Source of the DNA: an uncultured beta proteobacterium
Lineage (GTDB): Bacteria > Pseudomonadota > Gammaproteobacteria > Burkholderiales > Burkholderiaceae_C
Assembly: GCA_903873485.1 (NCBI GenBank)
Contig: CAIQOO010000236.1
Location: 1 to 35,694, forward strand
DNA: 35,694 nt
Direction of reading: 5' to 3'
The notes below the pieces were generated by a model. That model was not told the origin of the DNA. It made no database searches and saw only the letters and a program-made list of their open reading frames with translations. A program made the translations under genes and the position numbers. Below, in pieces: positions 1-11,064 of this stretch (position 1 is its first letter; each line of letters opens with the position of its first letter).

Positions 1-288
1 AGCACCGGTGATCATGTTCTTGACATAGTCGGCGTGGCCGGGGCAGTCAACATGGGCGTAGTGGCGATTGGCCGTTTCGTACTCGACGTGGGCGGTATTG
101 ATGGTGATGCCGCGGGCTTTTTCTTCGGGAGCCGCGTCGATTTGGTCGTAAGCCTTGGCGGTGCCGCCAAACTTGGCTGCCATCACCGAGGTAATGGCGG
201 CAGTCAGGGTGGTCTTGCCATGATCAACGTGCCCGATCGTGCCCACATTGACGTGGGGCTTGGTGCGCGCAAATTTTTCTTTTCCCAT
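1..288 (-). CDS. tuf: Elongation factor Tu, N-terminal 96 codons (partial)
   Basis: EF-Tu is the GTPase that delivers aminoacyl-tRNA to the ribosome. The visible part begins [20 protein letters not shown] and contains the P-loop [10 protein letters not shown], the switch I region with RGITIN, and the G3 motif DCPGH, ending at NMITGA. The gene runs off the left edge exactly at a codon boundary, so about three quarters of the usual protein of roughly 395 residues is missing. The start ATG at 288 is preceded on the minus strand by CGGAG at good spacing. No tRNA genes lie upstream, so it is unclear whether this is the tufA or tufB copy. A promoter and leader of about 140 nt precede it. Confidence 0.97.
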   Translation of the reverse strand, partial: MGKEKFARTKPHVNVGTIGHVDHGKTTLTAAITSVMAAKFGGTAKAYDQIDAAPEEKARGITINTAHVEYETANRHYAHVDCPGHADYVKNMITGA

Positions 289-428
289 TTTTCAGACTCC
301 GAAAAGTAGAGGATTATCAATACAAAAAACAGTATCAACCAGCAGCCAGTCCATCTGACACAACACCTGGCTCCTGGTGCATTTCCGGAAACCGCGTTCA
401 GTGCCTAAGCTGTTGATTGTGTTGAGTT

Positions 429-458
429 ATCTTAGGCAGCAACAAAAATACCAGTCAA
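429..458 (-). promoter_or_regulatory. Probable sigma70 promoter of tuf
   Basis: Read on the minus strand, TTGACT (453-458) is followed after 18 nt by TAAGAT (429-434), a good -35/-10 pair. It would start a leader of about 135 nt before the tuf ATG at 288. The -10 lies in one arm (431-437) of a perfect 7-bp inverted repeat whose other arm, GCCTAAG, is at 403-409. I see no gene in 289-643: apart from this promoter and the repeat, the stretch holds only the leader of tuf and the space behind the dehydrogenase gene. Confidence 0.6.
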
Positions 459-643
459 TTTTCCGGGGTCCTATTTTTGATAGGCGGTGACACGTTGTGA
501 GTGGATGCTGCGCGAAGTCGGCGAGTATATCACCAAGATTTTGATTTTTATCGACAGCCCTTTGCGAACTGGGCCTGACCGGCAAGCTCGCCTCGCTATC
601 GAACACAACATGGTGATCGGTGGCGAGCGCGGCCGGGCCGGGT

Positions 644-1729
644 TCAAAGGCCAATCTGTGCCGCCAGTGCCTCGCCCATCACCGTGGTCGAAGCATCGCC
701 ACCCAGATCGGGGGTGCGTGGGCCTTGTTTCAACACAGTCTCGATGGCCTTGACGATGACGTCATGCGCCAAGCGAAAGGTGCCCACGCCGTGGCCCAAA
801 AAATCCAGCATCAGCGCCCCCGACCAGACCATGGCAACCGGGTTGGCGATATTTTTGCCGAAAATGTCGGGTGCCGAGCCATGCACCGGCTCGAACAGCG
901 ACGGAAAGCGACGTTCCGGGTTGAGATTGGCCGAGGGTGCCAGGCCAATCGTGCCGGTCGTGGCTGGCCCCAGGTCAGACAAGATGTCACCGAATAAATT
1001 GGTGGCGGCCACCACGTCAAAGCGGCCCGGTTGCAGCACAAAACGCGCGCACAAGATATCAATGTGCTGCTTGTCAAGTGTGACTTCGGGGTAGCCGCAG
1101 GCCACCGCATCGGCGCGCTGGTCCCACCAGGGCATGCTGATGGCAATGCCGTTGGATTTGGTCGCCAGCGTCAGGTGCTTGCGTGGGCGGCTTTGGGCCA
1201 ACTCAAACGCGTATTTCAGCAGGCGGTCGGCACCATGGCGCGAAAAGACCGACTCCTGAATCACCATTTCTCGTTCGGTGCCCGCAAACATGATGCCGCC
1301 GAGAGCCGTGTATTCGCCTTCGGTGTTTTCGCGCACCACAAAATACGCGATGTCGCCGGGCTGGCGGCCGGCCAGCGGACACGGGACCCCTTCAAACAGG
1401 CGTACCGGGCGCAAGTTGATGTACTGGTCAAATTCGCGGCGGAACTTCAGCAACGAACCCCACAGCGAGATGTGGTCCGGCACGCTGGCTGGCCAGCCGA
1501 CCGCACCAAAATAGATCGCATCGAAGCCAGACAACTGCTGCTTCCAGTCATCGGGCATCATCTGCCCATGCGCCAGGTAGTAGTCACAGTGCGCCCAGTC
1601 AAAATGGGTGAATGTCAGACCCAGATCAAAGCGGCGGTTCGCCGCCTGCAACACGCGCAGCCCCTCGGGCATCACTTCCCGACCTATGCCATCGCCCGCG
1701 ATGACGGCAATTTTCTGTGCTTTTTTCAT
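644..1729 (-). CDS. Tartrate dehydrogenase/decarboxylase or D-malate dehydrogenase
   Basis: This 361-residue protein belongs to the isocitrate/isopropylmalate dehydrogenase family, whose members oxidatively decarboxylate 2-hydroxy acids with NAD and a divalent metal. The N-terminus IAVIAGDGIGREVMPEG is the family start. VRENTEGEY, the metal-binding stretch TNLFGDILSDLGP and the nucleotide-binding LFEPVHGSAPDIFGKNIANP are all present. The sequence resembles the TtuC/DmlA branch (tartrate or D-malate) rather than LeuB, but substrate cannot be settled by eye. It is full length. It lies 21 bp downstream of a small lipoprotein gene on the same strand and may be cotranscribed with it. Confidence 0.88.
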   Translation of the reverse strand: MKKAQKIAVIAGDGIGREVMPEGLRVLQAANRRFDLGLTFTHFDWAHCDYYLAHGQMMPDDWKQQLSGFDAIYFGAVGWPASVPDHISLWGSLLKFRREFDQYINLRPVRLFEGVPCPLAGRQPGDIAYFVVRENTEGEYTALGGIMFAGTEREMVIQESVFSRHGADRLLKYAFELAQSRPRKHLTLATKSNGIAISMPWWDQRADAVACGYPEVTLDKQHIDILCARFVLQPGRFDVVAATNLFGDILSDLGPATTGTIGLAPSANLNPERRFPSLFEPVHGSAPDIFGKNIANPVAMVWSGALMLDFLGHGVGTFRLAHDVIVKAIETVLKQGPRTPDLGGDASTTVMGEALAAQIGL

Positions 1730-1750
1730 GAAACCTGGATGGCTTGGCCG

Positions 1751-1924
1751 TCAATCCGGAATGACGGCATCGATCGCCGCGCCCGCAACCTTGACACCGG
1801 TTTTGACAACGGTGGCCGTCACCGATATGGCCGCGTCTGCAACCGCGATGATGGCACAGCCACTGACCATCAGCAGCAGCCCCGTGGCCAGCACACTGGC
1901 TGCCAAATCGATCCATCTCTTCAT
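1751..1924 (-). CDS. Small predicted lipoprotein, 57 aa
   Basis: The product begins MKRWIDLAASVLATGLLLMV followed by SGC, a signal peptide with a lipobox (VSGC), so the mature protein would start at the lipidated cysteine. The remaining 34 residues are small and hydrophobic (alanine and valine rich), ending AAIDAVIPD. The start at 1924 is chosen because GGAG lies 9 nt upstream and the signal peptide begins there; the open frame extends further upstream without such support. I do not recognise a specific function. The dehydrogenase gene follows 21 bp downstream on the same strand. Confidence 0.7.
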   Translation of the reverse strand: MKRWIDLAASVLATGLLLMVSGCAIIAVADAAISVTATVVKTGVKVAGAAIDAVIPD

Positions 1925-2037
1925 GGCTCGGGTCTCCAAAATTTTGAGTGTAATCGGGTCGCGCCCAGCGTCATGCCATGGTTCAGCGCAGCACATCCAC
2001 CACCGCACTGACTGGGTGCCAAAGTCGGGCAGGCGCT

Positions 2038-2937
2038 TCAAGCCACCGGCATTTCGCCACCCAAGGCTTGCAGCACATCGGGCAGCAACTGGCTCAACTC
2101 CCCGGTGGTGATCGCCACGTCGGTGTCAAAATTGTCATCTTTATTGTTGCTGCTGCCAGCTTCAAAAACGCCCTCCAGAAACGCCAATTTTTTGAGTTGC
2201 AGGCCCTCGGTCAGCATGAACGACACCCGCTCGTTCCAGGTCAGGGCCAGCCGGGTTGGCATTTCGCCTTCGGCAATGTGCTGTTTGACCTCTTCCATGT
2301 CGAGCCGATGCCGGGCGTAACGCACCACGGCTTTGGATTCATCCGCTGCCTTGAGTTCACATTCGCGGTCCACACTGAAACCGGCCGGCGCCTCGCCGCT
2401 GACCAGCCATTCGGCCATGGCGGTCGCTGGCGCTACCCTGGTGTTCACCAGCGTGAGCGCCAGGCCCGGCAGGGTTTGCACCAGCAGGGTCACCACCTCA
2501 TCTGCCCCGGCCTGGCTGCTTGCGTCAATCAGCAGCAGCCGGGCTTCGCGGTCAAACCAGATCAGCTTGGATGATTGCTTGGTAAATGCCATCGGCAGCA
2601 GTTCCAGCCGCATGTCGTCCTTCATGTCGCGGATTTCTTTTTTGCCGGGTTTACGCCCGGTTCCGGCTTCAATCTGGGCAACACGTTCCTGGGTTTTGCG
2701 ATTCACCACCGAGGCCGGCAGCGCCCGGGTTTCCACCATCAATTTCAGAATCCACTGCCCGGCCACGGATTCAAGCAGCAGCCCGTTGGCCTGGCCACGT
2801 GGCTCAATCCAGCCGACGGATTTTTCCTGACTGGCGCCACATTCGACAAAGCGACCGGCTTGCAGGCACTCTTCGACCTGTTCTGCGGTAGTTTGCCAAT
2901 CTGGCGCGATGCGGTACATGATGATGTTCTTGAACAC
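2038..2937 (-). CDS. rdgC: Recombination-associated protein RdgC
   Basis: RdgC is a nucleoid-associated, ring-forming DNA-binding protein that restrains RecA. The 299-residue product starts VFKNIIMYRIAPDW, the usual RdgC N-terminus, translated from a GTG codon at 2937. The open frame continues upstream to 3081, but those residues are not RdgC-like. Family features include EKSVGWIEPRG near residue 45, KKEIRDMKDDMRLELLPMAF mid-protein, and a C-terminus with RLALTWNERVSFML and LKKLAFLEGVF. Length matches the family (about 300). It is a single gene divergent from the Spy-like gene at 3128. Confidence 0.93.
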   Translation of the reverse strand: MFKNIIMYRIAPDWQTTAEQVEECLQAGRFVECGASQEKSVGWIEPRGQANGLLLESVAGQWILKLMVETRALPASVVNRKTQERVAQIEAGTGRKPGKKEIRDMKDDMRLELLPMAFTKQSSKLIWFDREARLLLIDASSQAGADEVVTLLVQTLPGLALTLVNTRVAPATAMAEWLVSGEAPAGFSVDRECELKAADESKAVVRYARHRLDMEEVKQHIAEGEMPTRLALTWNERVSFMLTEGLQLKKLAFLEGVFEAGSSNNKDDNFDTDVAITTGELSQLLPDVLQALGGEMPVA

Positions 2938-3127
2938 GTGACACTCTTTCTGGTTAAGCTGGTTTTTTGCAAGAGGCTGATCATCCCACCAAAATGCCCG
3001 GCCAAACCGGCGCGCCAACTTTACAAAGCTTTCACTGGCCATCATGGTGGCGATACACAGGTGACGCACACTTCTCCACACGCCGCTGCCACTGTTTGGT
3101 CAGCGGCTCCAACCGAAAGGAAAAATC

Positions 3128-3667
3128 ATGAAATCACTTCTCAAAGTCTCGGTGATCACCAGTTTGCTGGCTGCGACCGGTATCTCTTATGCCATGGGTC
3201 CGATGGGCGGCCAATGCGACATGGGCCCAGGCATGCAAGGCCCAGGCATGCAGCAGGGTGGCCGCATGGACCCGGCCAGAATGCAGGCCAGAATGGACCA
3301 GCGCCAGGCGGTACTCAAAGCCCAGCTCAAGCTGACTGCTGCCCAGGAGCCGGCCTGGACCACCTTCACTGCGGCGCTGAAACCACCGGCCAGCATGATG
3401 AACCGGCAGCGTCCGGACCCGGTCGAGATGGCCAAGTTGAGCACCCCGGAGCGGATTGACAAAATGAGAACGCTGCGTGCCCAGCACATGAGCGACATGA
3501 CAGCGGCCATGGACCAGCGCGGCGAAGCCACCAAGGCGTTTTACGCAGTGCTGACCCCCGAGCAGCAAAAAGTGTTCGATGCATCGGCCATGCGGGGACC
3601 AGGCGGACATCATGGCCGCTTCCAGGGTCCGGGCAACGGTCCGGGGCCAATGCAGCCCAAGTCTTGA
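3128..3667 (+). CDS. Spy/CpxP-like periplasmic protein (LTXXQ motif)
   Basis: The 179-residue protein begins with a signal peptide (MKSLLKVSVITSLLAATGIS then YA). The mature part is methionine-, glutamine- and glycine-rich with a short tandem repeat, GPGMQGPGMQ. LTAAQ and LTPEQ motifs mark the Spy/CpxP helical fold. Family members act as periplasmic chaperones or in envelope and metal stress; His and Met residues near both ends could bind metal, but that is inference. The start is supported by AAAGGA about 7 nt upstream. A strong hairpin terminator follows, so it is probably monocistronic. Confidence 0.8.
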   Translation: MKSLLKVSVITSLLAATGISYAMGPMGGQCDMGPGMQGPGMQQGGRMDPARMQARMDQRQAVLKAQLKLTAAQEPAWTTFTAALKPPASMMNRQRPDPVEMAKLSTPERIDKMRTLRAQHMSDMTAAMDQRGEATKAFYAVLTPEQQKVFDASAMRGPGGHHGRFQGPGNGPGPMQPKS

Positions 3668-3702
3668 TTGTGAGTTGCGGTCTGGCAAAAAGCTGACGGA
3701 TC

Positions 3703-3743
3703 GGGCTGGCCGGCGCAGTGTGGGCCTGCCAGCCCTTGTCTTT
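3703..3743 (+). terminator. Intrinsic terminator after the Spy-like gene
   Basis: GGGCTGGC (3703-3710) and GCCAGCCC (3728-3735) form a perfect 8-bp stem around a 17-nt loop, followed by the T-rich TTGTCTTTT. It lies 36 bp after the stop of the upstream gene. Confidence 0.7.
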
Positions 3744-3819
3744 TGCCGGTCGGGGCGACTGCTACCGCATGGCTTGTGGCAACATCGCCGGTTTCCGGAA
3801 TTTTTTACCACCCGCAGCC

Positions 3820-4662
3820 ATGTCCAACTCCGCGCCACCCTCAACAGCACCCCAGCCACCGGCCCCGCTGGCCATGGTTCGCAACATTGACCTAGCGCAA
3901 CCCCTGCACTGGCTGGCGCGTGCCTGGCAAGACCTGATCCGGTGCGCCGGCATCAGCCTGTTGCACGGTCTGGCGCTGGCTTTGGCAGGCGCGCTGATGC
4001 TGTTGCTCGCGCATGACCGATTCTGGTTCATGGCCGGGGCGTTTTCCGGGTTTTTGCTGGTCGCGCCAATTTTGGCGACCAGCCTGTATGCCTTGAGCCG
4101 GGCGCTGGAGCGCGGTGAACCCGCCAATCTGGCGATCGTGCTGAAAACCTGGCTCAACTGGCAGGACGGGCAGTTCAGAAAATGGGGCCAGGCGCATTGG
4201 AGTCTGCTGCAGTTTGGCGTGTTGCTGGCAGCCGCCGGCACCGCCTGGGTGCTGGTGTCGGCCGGCCTCATCACCTGGCTGGCTCCGGTGGCGATCAACT
4301 CGCCGCCAGATTTCATCCGGCATGTGGTGCTGGCCAGACAGGGCTTCCTGTTTGAACTATGGCTGGCGTTGGGCGGGGTTCTGGTGGCGCCCATTTTTGC
4401 CTCCACCGTGGTCACCATTCCGCTGCTGCTGGACCGTCAGGTATCGGTCAAAACGGCGGTTGCCACCAGTTGGCAGGTAATTTTGGCCAACCCGATCGTC
4501 ATGGCACTATGGGGCGGGCTGATCATGGTGCTGACCCTGCTGGGTTTTACGTTTGTGCTGCTCGGGCTGGTGTTGGTGCTGCCGGTGCTGGGGCACGCCA
4601 GTTGGCATGCGTACCGCGACTTGCTGGATGTGTCGGCTTTGCCGGAACGGGAGTCGCGCTGA
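3820..4662 (+). CDS. DUF2189 integral membrane protein
   Basis: This polytopic membrane protein of 280 residues has several clear hydrophobic segments (for example LLHGLALALAGALMLLLA, MAGAFSGFLLVAPILATSLY and VMALWGGLIMVLTLLGF). The pattern of a short cytoplasmic N-terminus, RAWQDLIRCAGISLLHG and YALSRALERGE matches the DUF2189 family, whose function is unknown. The frame is open from 3718, but that start lies inside the terminator hairpin. The start at MSNSAPPS (3820) is therefore preferred, without a strong ribosome-binding site; a later ATG at 3874 is possible. Its TGA overlaps the ATG of the next gene (TGATG), implying translational coupling. Confidence 0.78.
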   Translation: MSNSAPPSTAPQPPAPLAMVRNIDLAQPLHWLARAWQDLIRCAGISLLHGLALALAGALMLLLAHDRFWFMAGAFSGFLLVAPILATSLYALSRALERGEPANLAIVLKTWLNWQDGQFRKWGQAHWSLLQFGVLLAAAGTAWVLVSAGLITWLAPVAINSPPDFIRHVVLARQGFLFELWLALGGVLVAPIFASTVVTIPLLLDRQVSVKTAVATSWQVILANPIVMALWGGLIMVLTLLGFTFVLLGLVLVLPVLGHASWHAYRDLLDVSALPERESR

Positions 4663-4874
4663 TGTTTGGCTTTAACGAAGAGCAGATCACCAACTTTGGC
4701 ATGAGCTTTGGCATTGGTGCCGGCATCCTCTATATGCTGTTCATTATTGGCCAGTTGGCATGGGAGTCCAAGGCTGGCAAATTTGGCACCTTTGTGATGT
4801 TTTTGGGGCTGGCGTTTGGCTTTGTCGGCTTTCTTGCCAAGTACCTGATTCAGTATTTCATGGGCATCAAATAG
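4662..4874 (+). CDS. DUF2788 small membrane protein, 70 aa
   Basis: The product, starting MFGFNEEQITNFGMSFGIGA, has two hydrophobic segments (roughly residues 13-30 and 43-65) and ends KYLIQYFMGIK. It resembles the DUF2788 family of small proteobacterial inner-membrane proteins of unknown role. Its ATG overlaps the stop of the DUF2189 gene, so the two form a translationally coupled pair. It converges on the NnrU-like gene, with stop codons only 3 bp apart. Confidence 0.78.
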   Translation: MFGFNEEQITNFGMSFGIGAGILYMLFIIGQLAWESKAGKFGTFVMFLGLAFGFVGFLAKYLIQYFMGIK

Positions 4875-4877
4875 GCG

Positions 4878-5459
4878 TTAGCCCAATGGCCGCACGCCCA
4901 TCAGCAGGCCGTGCAGCCACAGGGTGAACGCCATCCAGCTCGCCACGCCAATCGCCACCGCGATGCCAGTCGCCCCTCTTTGGATGGCCGCCGGGGCCAA
5001 TGCCGGGCCAAGCCGGTCCCGCCGCCGGGCTGCGACAAAATCTGCCACCGCCCACAGCAGAAAACTGCCAAACAAAACAACATGCGCGACGTTGCCATTG
5101 GCCAGCAAATGTGCCAGCGCCCAGAGCTTGACCGCTGCCACCATCGGGTGCCGGAGCCGCGCCTGGATGGTGTTGCCCGGCACATAAGCGGCTGCCAGCG
5201 ACACAAAAGCCAACAAGGTCAGCAGGGCGGCCAGGTGGCGCATGCCCGGTGGCGGACTCCAGAGTTGCACCGGCGTTTCGCGCGCCAGCCCAAAGCCCCA
5301 GACGATCAGGCCAAATCCGATCAGGGACAGCAGCGAATAGACGGCGCGCCAGCGTTGCTGCCCGAATCGTTCAATTTGGCGCTGTCGCCAGGCACCGGCC
5401 AGCATGCGCACCGAATGCACACCCAGAAAAATCAGCAAACCCAGCATCAGATAAATCAT
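4878..5459 (-). CDS. NnrU family membrane protein
   Basis: The 193-residue polytopic protein starts MIYLMLGLLIFLGVHSVRML. It has further membrane segments (YSLLSLIGFGLIVWGFGLAR, HLAALLTLLAFVSLAAAY, VVLFGSFLLWAVADFVAA, and one near the C-terminus). HSVRM, the RHPMVAAVKLWALAHLLANG stretch and the length are typical of NnrU-domain proteins, named from denitrification clusters but widespread without them and related to isoprenoid-modifying membrane enzymes. The start at 5459 is the family-like one; the open frame runs further upstream into the preceding gene. It lies 13 bp behind the GGDEF gene and is probably cotranscribed with it. Confidence 0.82.
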   Translation of the reverse strand: MIYLMLGLLIFLGVHSVRMLAGAWRQRQIERFGQQRWRAVYSLLSLIGFGLIVWGFGLARETPVQLWSPPPGMRHLAALLTLLAFVSLAAAYVPGNTIQARLRHPMVAAVKLWALAHLLANGNVAHVVLFGSFLLWAVADFVAARRRDRLGPALAPAAIQRGATGIAVAIGVASWMAFTLWLHGLLMGVRPLG

Positions 5460-5472
5460 GGCGTTGCGGGTG

Positions 5473-7056
5473 TCAGGCACCGAGCACCCGGTTTTTGCCG
5501 GCCCGCTTGGCCAAGTACATGGCCTGGTCGGCCCGTTTGATGGCATCCATGCCGGTTTCGCCATTGACAAGCTGTGCCACCCCGGCGCTGAAGGTGATCA
5601 GCACTTGTTCGGTGCCGGCCAGGAAAAAACGCTTGGTCAGTTCGCGTTGCAGGCGCGTCATCGCCTCAATGCCTTTTTCCAGCGGCGTGTCGGGCAACAA
5701 AATGACAAACTCTTCGCCGCCAAAGCGTGCCAGCACATCTTGCGGCCGCATCACTTCGCGCGCCACGCTGGCCAAGTGCTTCAGGGCCACATCGCCAGTG
5801 GCATGGCCGAGCGTGTCGTTGATGCGCTTGAAATTATCGATGTCGAGCAAGGCGGCACACAGCGGTGTGTTTTGCCGCCTGACCTTGGATATTTCGCGGC
5901 CCAGCGCTTCATCAAGGCCTTGCCGATTGAGTGCACCGGTGAGCGGATCGTGCCGCGCCAGGGCACTGACCCGGTCAAGCTCCTGGTGCAGTTTGGTCAA
6001 TTCGATCTCGGTCTCATCGGCCTTTTTCTTCATGTCTTGCAACTCGTCGCGCACCGACTGGCTGTCGTGCGCCATGCTGCGGGTGGCTCCCACCACGTCT
6101 TTGAGAACCGGCGCGATATCGGCGATGGTTTTGGCCTGTTCGATCAGCCGGGCGCTGGTTTCCAGTATGTCGTGAAAGCTGCCGGTACTCTGCGACATGG
6201 TGGCCAGCCGCTCGATAAAGGTGGCCAGCATCTGGCGCATTTCCTCTTGCGCTTGCACACTGCGGGCTTTTGCCTCGGTCTGCTTGAAGATCACGTCTTT
6301 GAGGCGTTGCTCCACATCATCAAGCCGACGCAGTGTCAGCGGTGGCGCACACACATCCATCAGCGCGTCCACCTGACCTTTGAGCCAGTTGTCATCGAGA
6401 CTCAGGTGGCTGATGTTCTCGATGATCAGGTGCAGCAGCTTGAGCAACACGTTTTTGACTTCAGCCTGGTCCTCGGCCGCAAACGACAGGCGGTGGCTGT
6501 AATTGACCAGCATCTGTTTGACCGCCACCGCATCGGCCGTGGGCTGCCGCAGTGCCTTGATCATGGTCTGGGTTTGCTCCAGAAAGCGTTCATCGTCAGC
6601 CCCCAGCGCCGGCAGGGCGTATTCGATCATGCGGGCAATCTGGGTAAAAAAATCGGCGGTCAGGGCCGGTGCCGTCAGCACTGCCGGCTCGGTCGGTTCG
6701 AGCACGGGTGCGGCCACTTTGCCCGAATCAAACAGTGCCGTGCTGGCCGCCTTGCCAGGCTCTGGCGCGGGTGGGCTGAACCCGCCATAAGCCATCAGGG
6801 CGTTTTTGACACCATCCCAATTGAGCTGGTTGATGGCCGACTCCAGCAGCCCGCGCTGTTTTTGCTGTCCTGGTGTTTTGGCCGGCAGTGCCACCGCAAT
6901 GTCGCGCAGCCGGTCGGCCGGAAACGCCGGCTCCATCGGCTGCCCGGCAACTTCAGCGTAAAGGCGCTGGTAGTTCAGTGGTGTCGGTGCCAGCTTGCGA
7001 GCCGTCAGCAGCTTGAGCGTTTCGCGGGCAATCTCGAACGGCTTTTTGTCAATCAT
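5473..7056 (-). CDS. Diguanylate cyclase (GGDEF domain)
   Basis: The 527-residue protein likely makes the second messenger c-di-GMP from GTP. The C-terminal GGDEF domain (about residues 350-525) has HDPLTGALNRQGLDE, DIDNFKRINDTLGHATGD and the active-site signature ARFGGEEFVILLPDT. RPQD, five residues before GGEEF, fits the RxxD inhibitory I-site. The N-terminal 320 residues lack transmembrane segments and are largely helical. They begin with a region (LLTARKLAPTPLNYQRLYAE) often seen in soluble cyclases of this type, and a coiled coil (about 310-345) leads into the catalytic domain. It is probably active and cytoplasmic. Confidence 0.92.
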   Translation of the reverse strand: MIDKKPFEIARETLKLLTARKLAPTPLNYQRLYAEVAGQPMEPAFPADRLRDIAVALPAKTPGQQKQRGLLESAINQLNWDGVKNALMAYGGFSPPAPEPGKAASTALFDSGKVAAPVLEPTEPAVLTAPALTADFFTQIARMIEYALPALGADDERFLEQTQTMIKALRQPTADAVAVKQMLVNYSHRLSFAAEDQAEVKNVLLKLLHLIIENISHLSLDDNWLKGQVDALMDVCAPPLTLRRLDDVEQRLKDVIFKQTEAKARSVQAQEEMRQMLATFIERLATMSQSTGSFHDILETSARLIEQAKTIADIAPVLKDVVGATRSMAHDSQSVRDELQDMKKKADETEIELTKLHQELDRVSALARHDPLTGALNRQGLDEALGREISKVRRQNTPLCAALLDIDNFKRINDTLGHATGDVALKHLASVAREVMRPQDVLARFGGEEFVILLPDTPLEKGIEAMTRLQRELTKRFFLAGTEQVLITFSAGVAQLVNGETGMDAIKRADQAMYLAKRAGKNRVLGA

Positions 7057-7068
7057 GGCATTCTTTCG

Positions 7069-7121
7069 CTATAAATACAATAGCTATAAGCGCTTATCCC
7101 ATAAGGGCTAGAGGCCGATTT
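7069..7121 (-). repeat. Copy A of an interspersed ~50-bp repeat, intergenic
   Basis: Read on the plus strand this copy runs CTATAAATACAATAGCTATA, then AGCGCTTATCCC, then ATAAGGGCTAGAGGCC. It lines up with three other copies in the window (13767-13813 within yidC, 17330-17386, 21395-21451) over the cores ATAGCT, GCGC and GGGCTA.AGGCC. It fills nearly the whole gap between the gyrB stop and the GGDEF start. I recall this motif as common in Comamonadaceae genomes; a genome search would confirm. Confidence 0.7.
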
Positions 7122-7123
7122 CA

Positions 7124-9808
<2,685 letters not shown>

Positions 9809-9810
9809 TC

Positions 9811-9845
9811 AAACCCGCAAAAAACAAGCTGTTGATCGCGGGTTT
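9811..9845 (-). terminator. Hairpin between dnaN and gyrB
   Basis: AAACCCGC (9811-9818) and GCGGGTTT (9838-9845) are perfect 8-bp arms around a 19-nt loop. On the minus strand the loop carries a run of six T and the 3' arm is followed by GATGTTTT. There is no clean U tract directly after the stem, so it may be a leaky terminator or mRNA stability structure between dnaN and gyrB rather than a full stop. Confidence 0.45.
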
Positions 9846-9870
9846 GGATGGCCGACTGGCACACGCTGGC

Positions 9871-10977
9871 TCAGATGCGCATGGGCATGACAACGTATTT
9901 GAAGTGGTCTATTCCGGGAATGGTCAACAGCGCTGAACTGTTGCCGTCAGACAGCTCGATCTTGACCATTTCCTGGCTGATATTGGACAGCGCGTCGATC
10001 AGGTAGGTGACATTGAAACCAATTTCAATGCTGTCGCCGTTGTAATCGATGTCAAGCTCATCGACGGCTTCTTCCTGCTCGGCGTTGCTGGCGGCCACGC
10101 GCAGCGTGCCAGGGTCAATGTTCAGGCGCACGCCCTTGAACTTTTCACTGGTCAAAATGGCGGTGCGCTGCAAGGTAGAGAGCAGCGCCGTACGGCCCAG
10201 GACGATGCTGTTGTGGTGGTTGCGCGGAATGACCCGGTTGTAGTCGGGAAACTTGCCTTCGACCAGCTTGGTGACAAATTCCATGCCGCCAAAACTGAAC
10301 CTGGCCTGGTTGTTGGCAAACTGCATCTCAATTGCCCCTTCGGCATCGGACAGCAGGCGCTGCAATTCAAGCACGGTTTTACGCGGCAAGATGACTTCTT
10401 GCTTGGGCACTTCGACATCCAGCGTGCTTGACGCAAAAGCCAGCCGGTGGCCGTCGGTGGCGACCAGGCTGAGCTGATGACCCTCAGCGACAAACAAAAT
10501 GCCATTCAGGTAATAGCGAATGTCATGTATCGCCATCGCAAATGACACCTGGCTGAGCAAATTTTTCAGGGTTTTTTGCGGCACGCTGAATACCGGGCCA
10601 AAGTTGGCCGACTCCTGCACCAGCGGAAAGTCTTCGGCCGGCATGGTTTGCAGGGTAAATTTGCTTTTGCCGCCTTTGAGGATGAGCTTGGAAGCACTCG
10701 ACTCCAGCGATACCGTCTGGTCGGACGGCATGCTGCGCAAAATGTCGATGAGTTTGCGGGCGCCGACCGTGGTCGCGAAATCACCCGCATCGCCACCGAG
10801 TTCGGCGGTGGTGCGAATCTGGATTTCCAGGTCGCTGGTGGTCAACTGGATGCCGCTTGCGGTCTTGCGGATCAGCACATTGGCCAGAATCGGCAAGGTA
10901 TGACGCCGCTCGACGATGCCAGAGACGGCTTGCAGCACGGATAGCACCTTGTCCTGGGTGTCTTTGAGAACAATCAT
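9871..10977 (-). CDS. dnaN: DNA polymerase III beta subunit (sliding clamp)
   Basis: The beta clamp encircles DNA and tethers the replicative polymerase. The 368-residue product starts MIVLKDTQDKVLSVLQAVSG and ends with the canonical YVVMPMRI. Conserved stretches include ERRHTLPILANVLI, SFAMAIHDIRYYLNGILF and EGKFPDYNRVIP, covering the three clamp domains. Length equals that of other beta clamps. It lies 87 bp downstream of dnaA on the same strand, the standard dnaA-dnaN order. Confidence 0.98.
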   Translation of the reverse strand: MIVLKDTQDKVLSVLQAVSGIVERRHTLPILANVLIRKTASGIQLTTSDLEIQIRTTAELGGDAGDFATTVGARKLIDILRSMPSDQTVSLESSASKLILKGGKSKFTLQTMPAEDFPLVQESANFGPVFSVPQKTLKNLLSQVSFAMAIHDIRYYLNGILFVAEGHQLSLVATDGHRLAFASSTLDVEVPKQEVILPRKTVLELQRLLSDAEGAIEMQFANNQARFSFGGMEFVTKLVEGKFPDYNRVIPRNHHNSIVLGRTALLSTLQRTAILTSEKFKGVRLNIDPGTLRVAASNAEQEEAVDELDIDYNGDSIEIGFNVTYLIDALSNISQEMVKIELSDGNSSALLTIPGIDHFKYVVMPMRI

Positions 10978-11064
10978 GTCTTCCTCTTGTAGTGGATGGT
11001 CAACGGGTTAGGGGGTTGCGGGACCGCTCGCGGGTCAATTTGGCATTTTCCCACTCATTTGGTC

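Noticed and set aside
289..643. tRNA genes upstream of tuf, as in the tufB locus
   Set aside because: No cloverleaf or T-loop GGTTCRA-type motif could be found on either strand.
1031..2011. Long plus-strand open frame (326 codons) opposite the dehydrogenase gene
   Set aside because: It is the antisense shadow of a clear dehydrogenase; the protein sequence has no recognisable family features.
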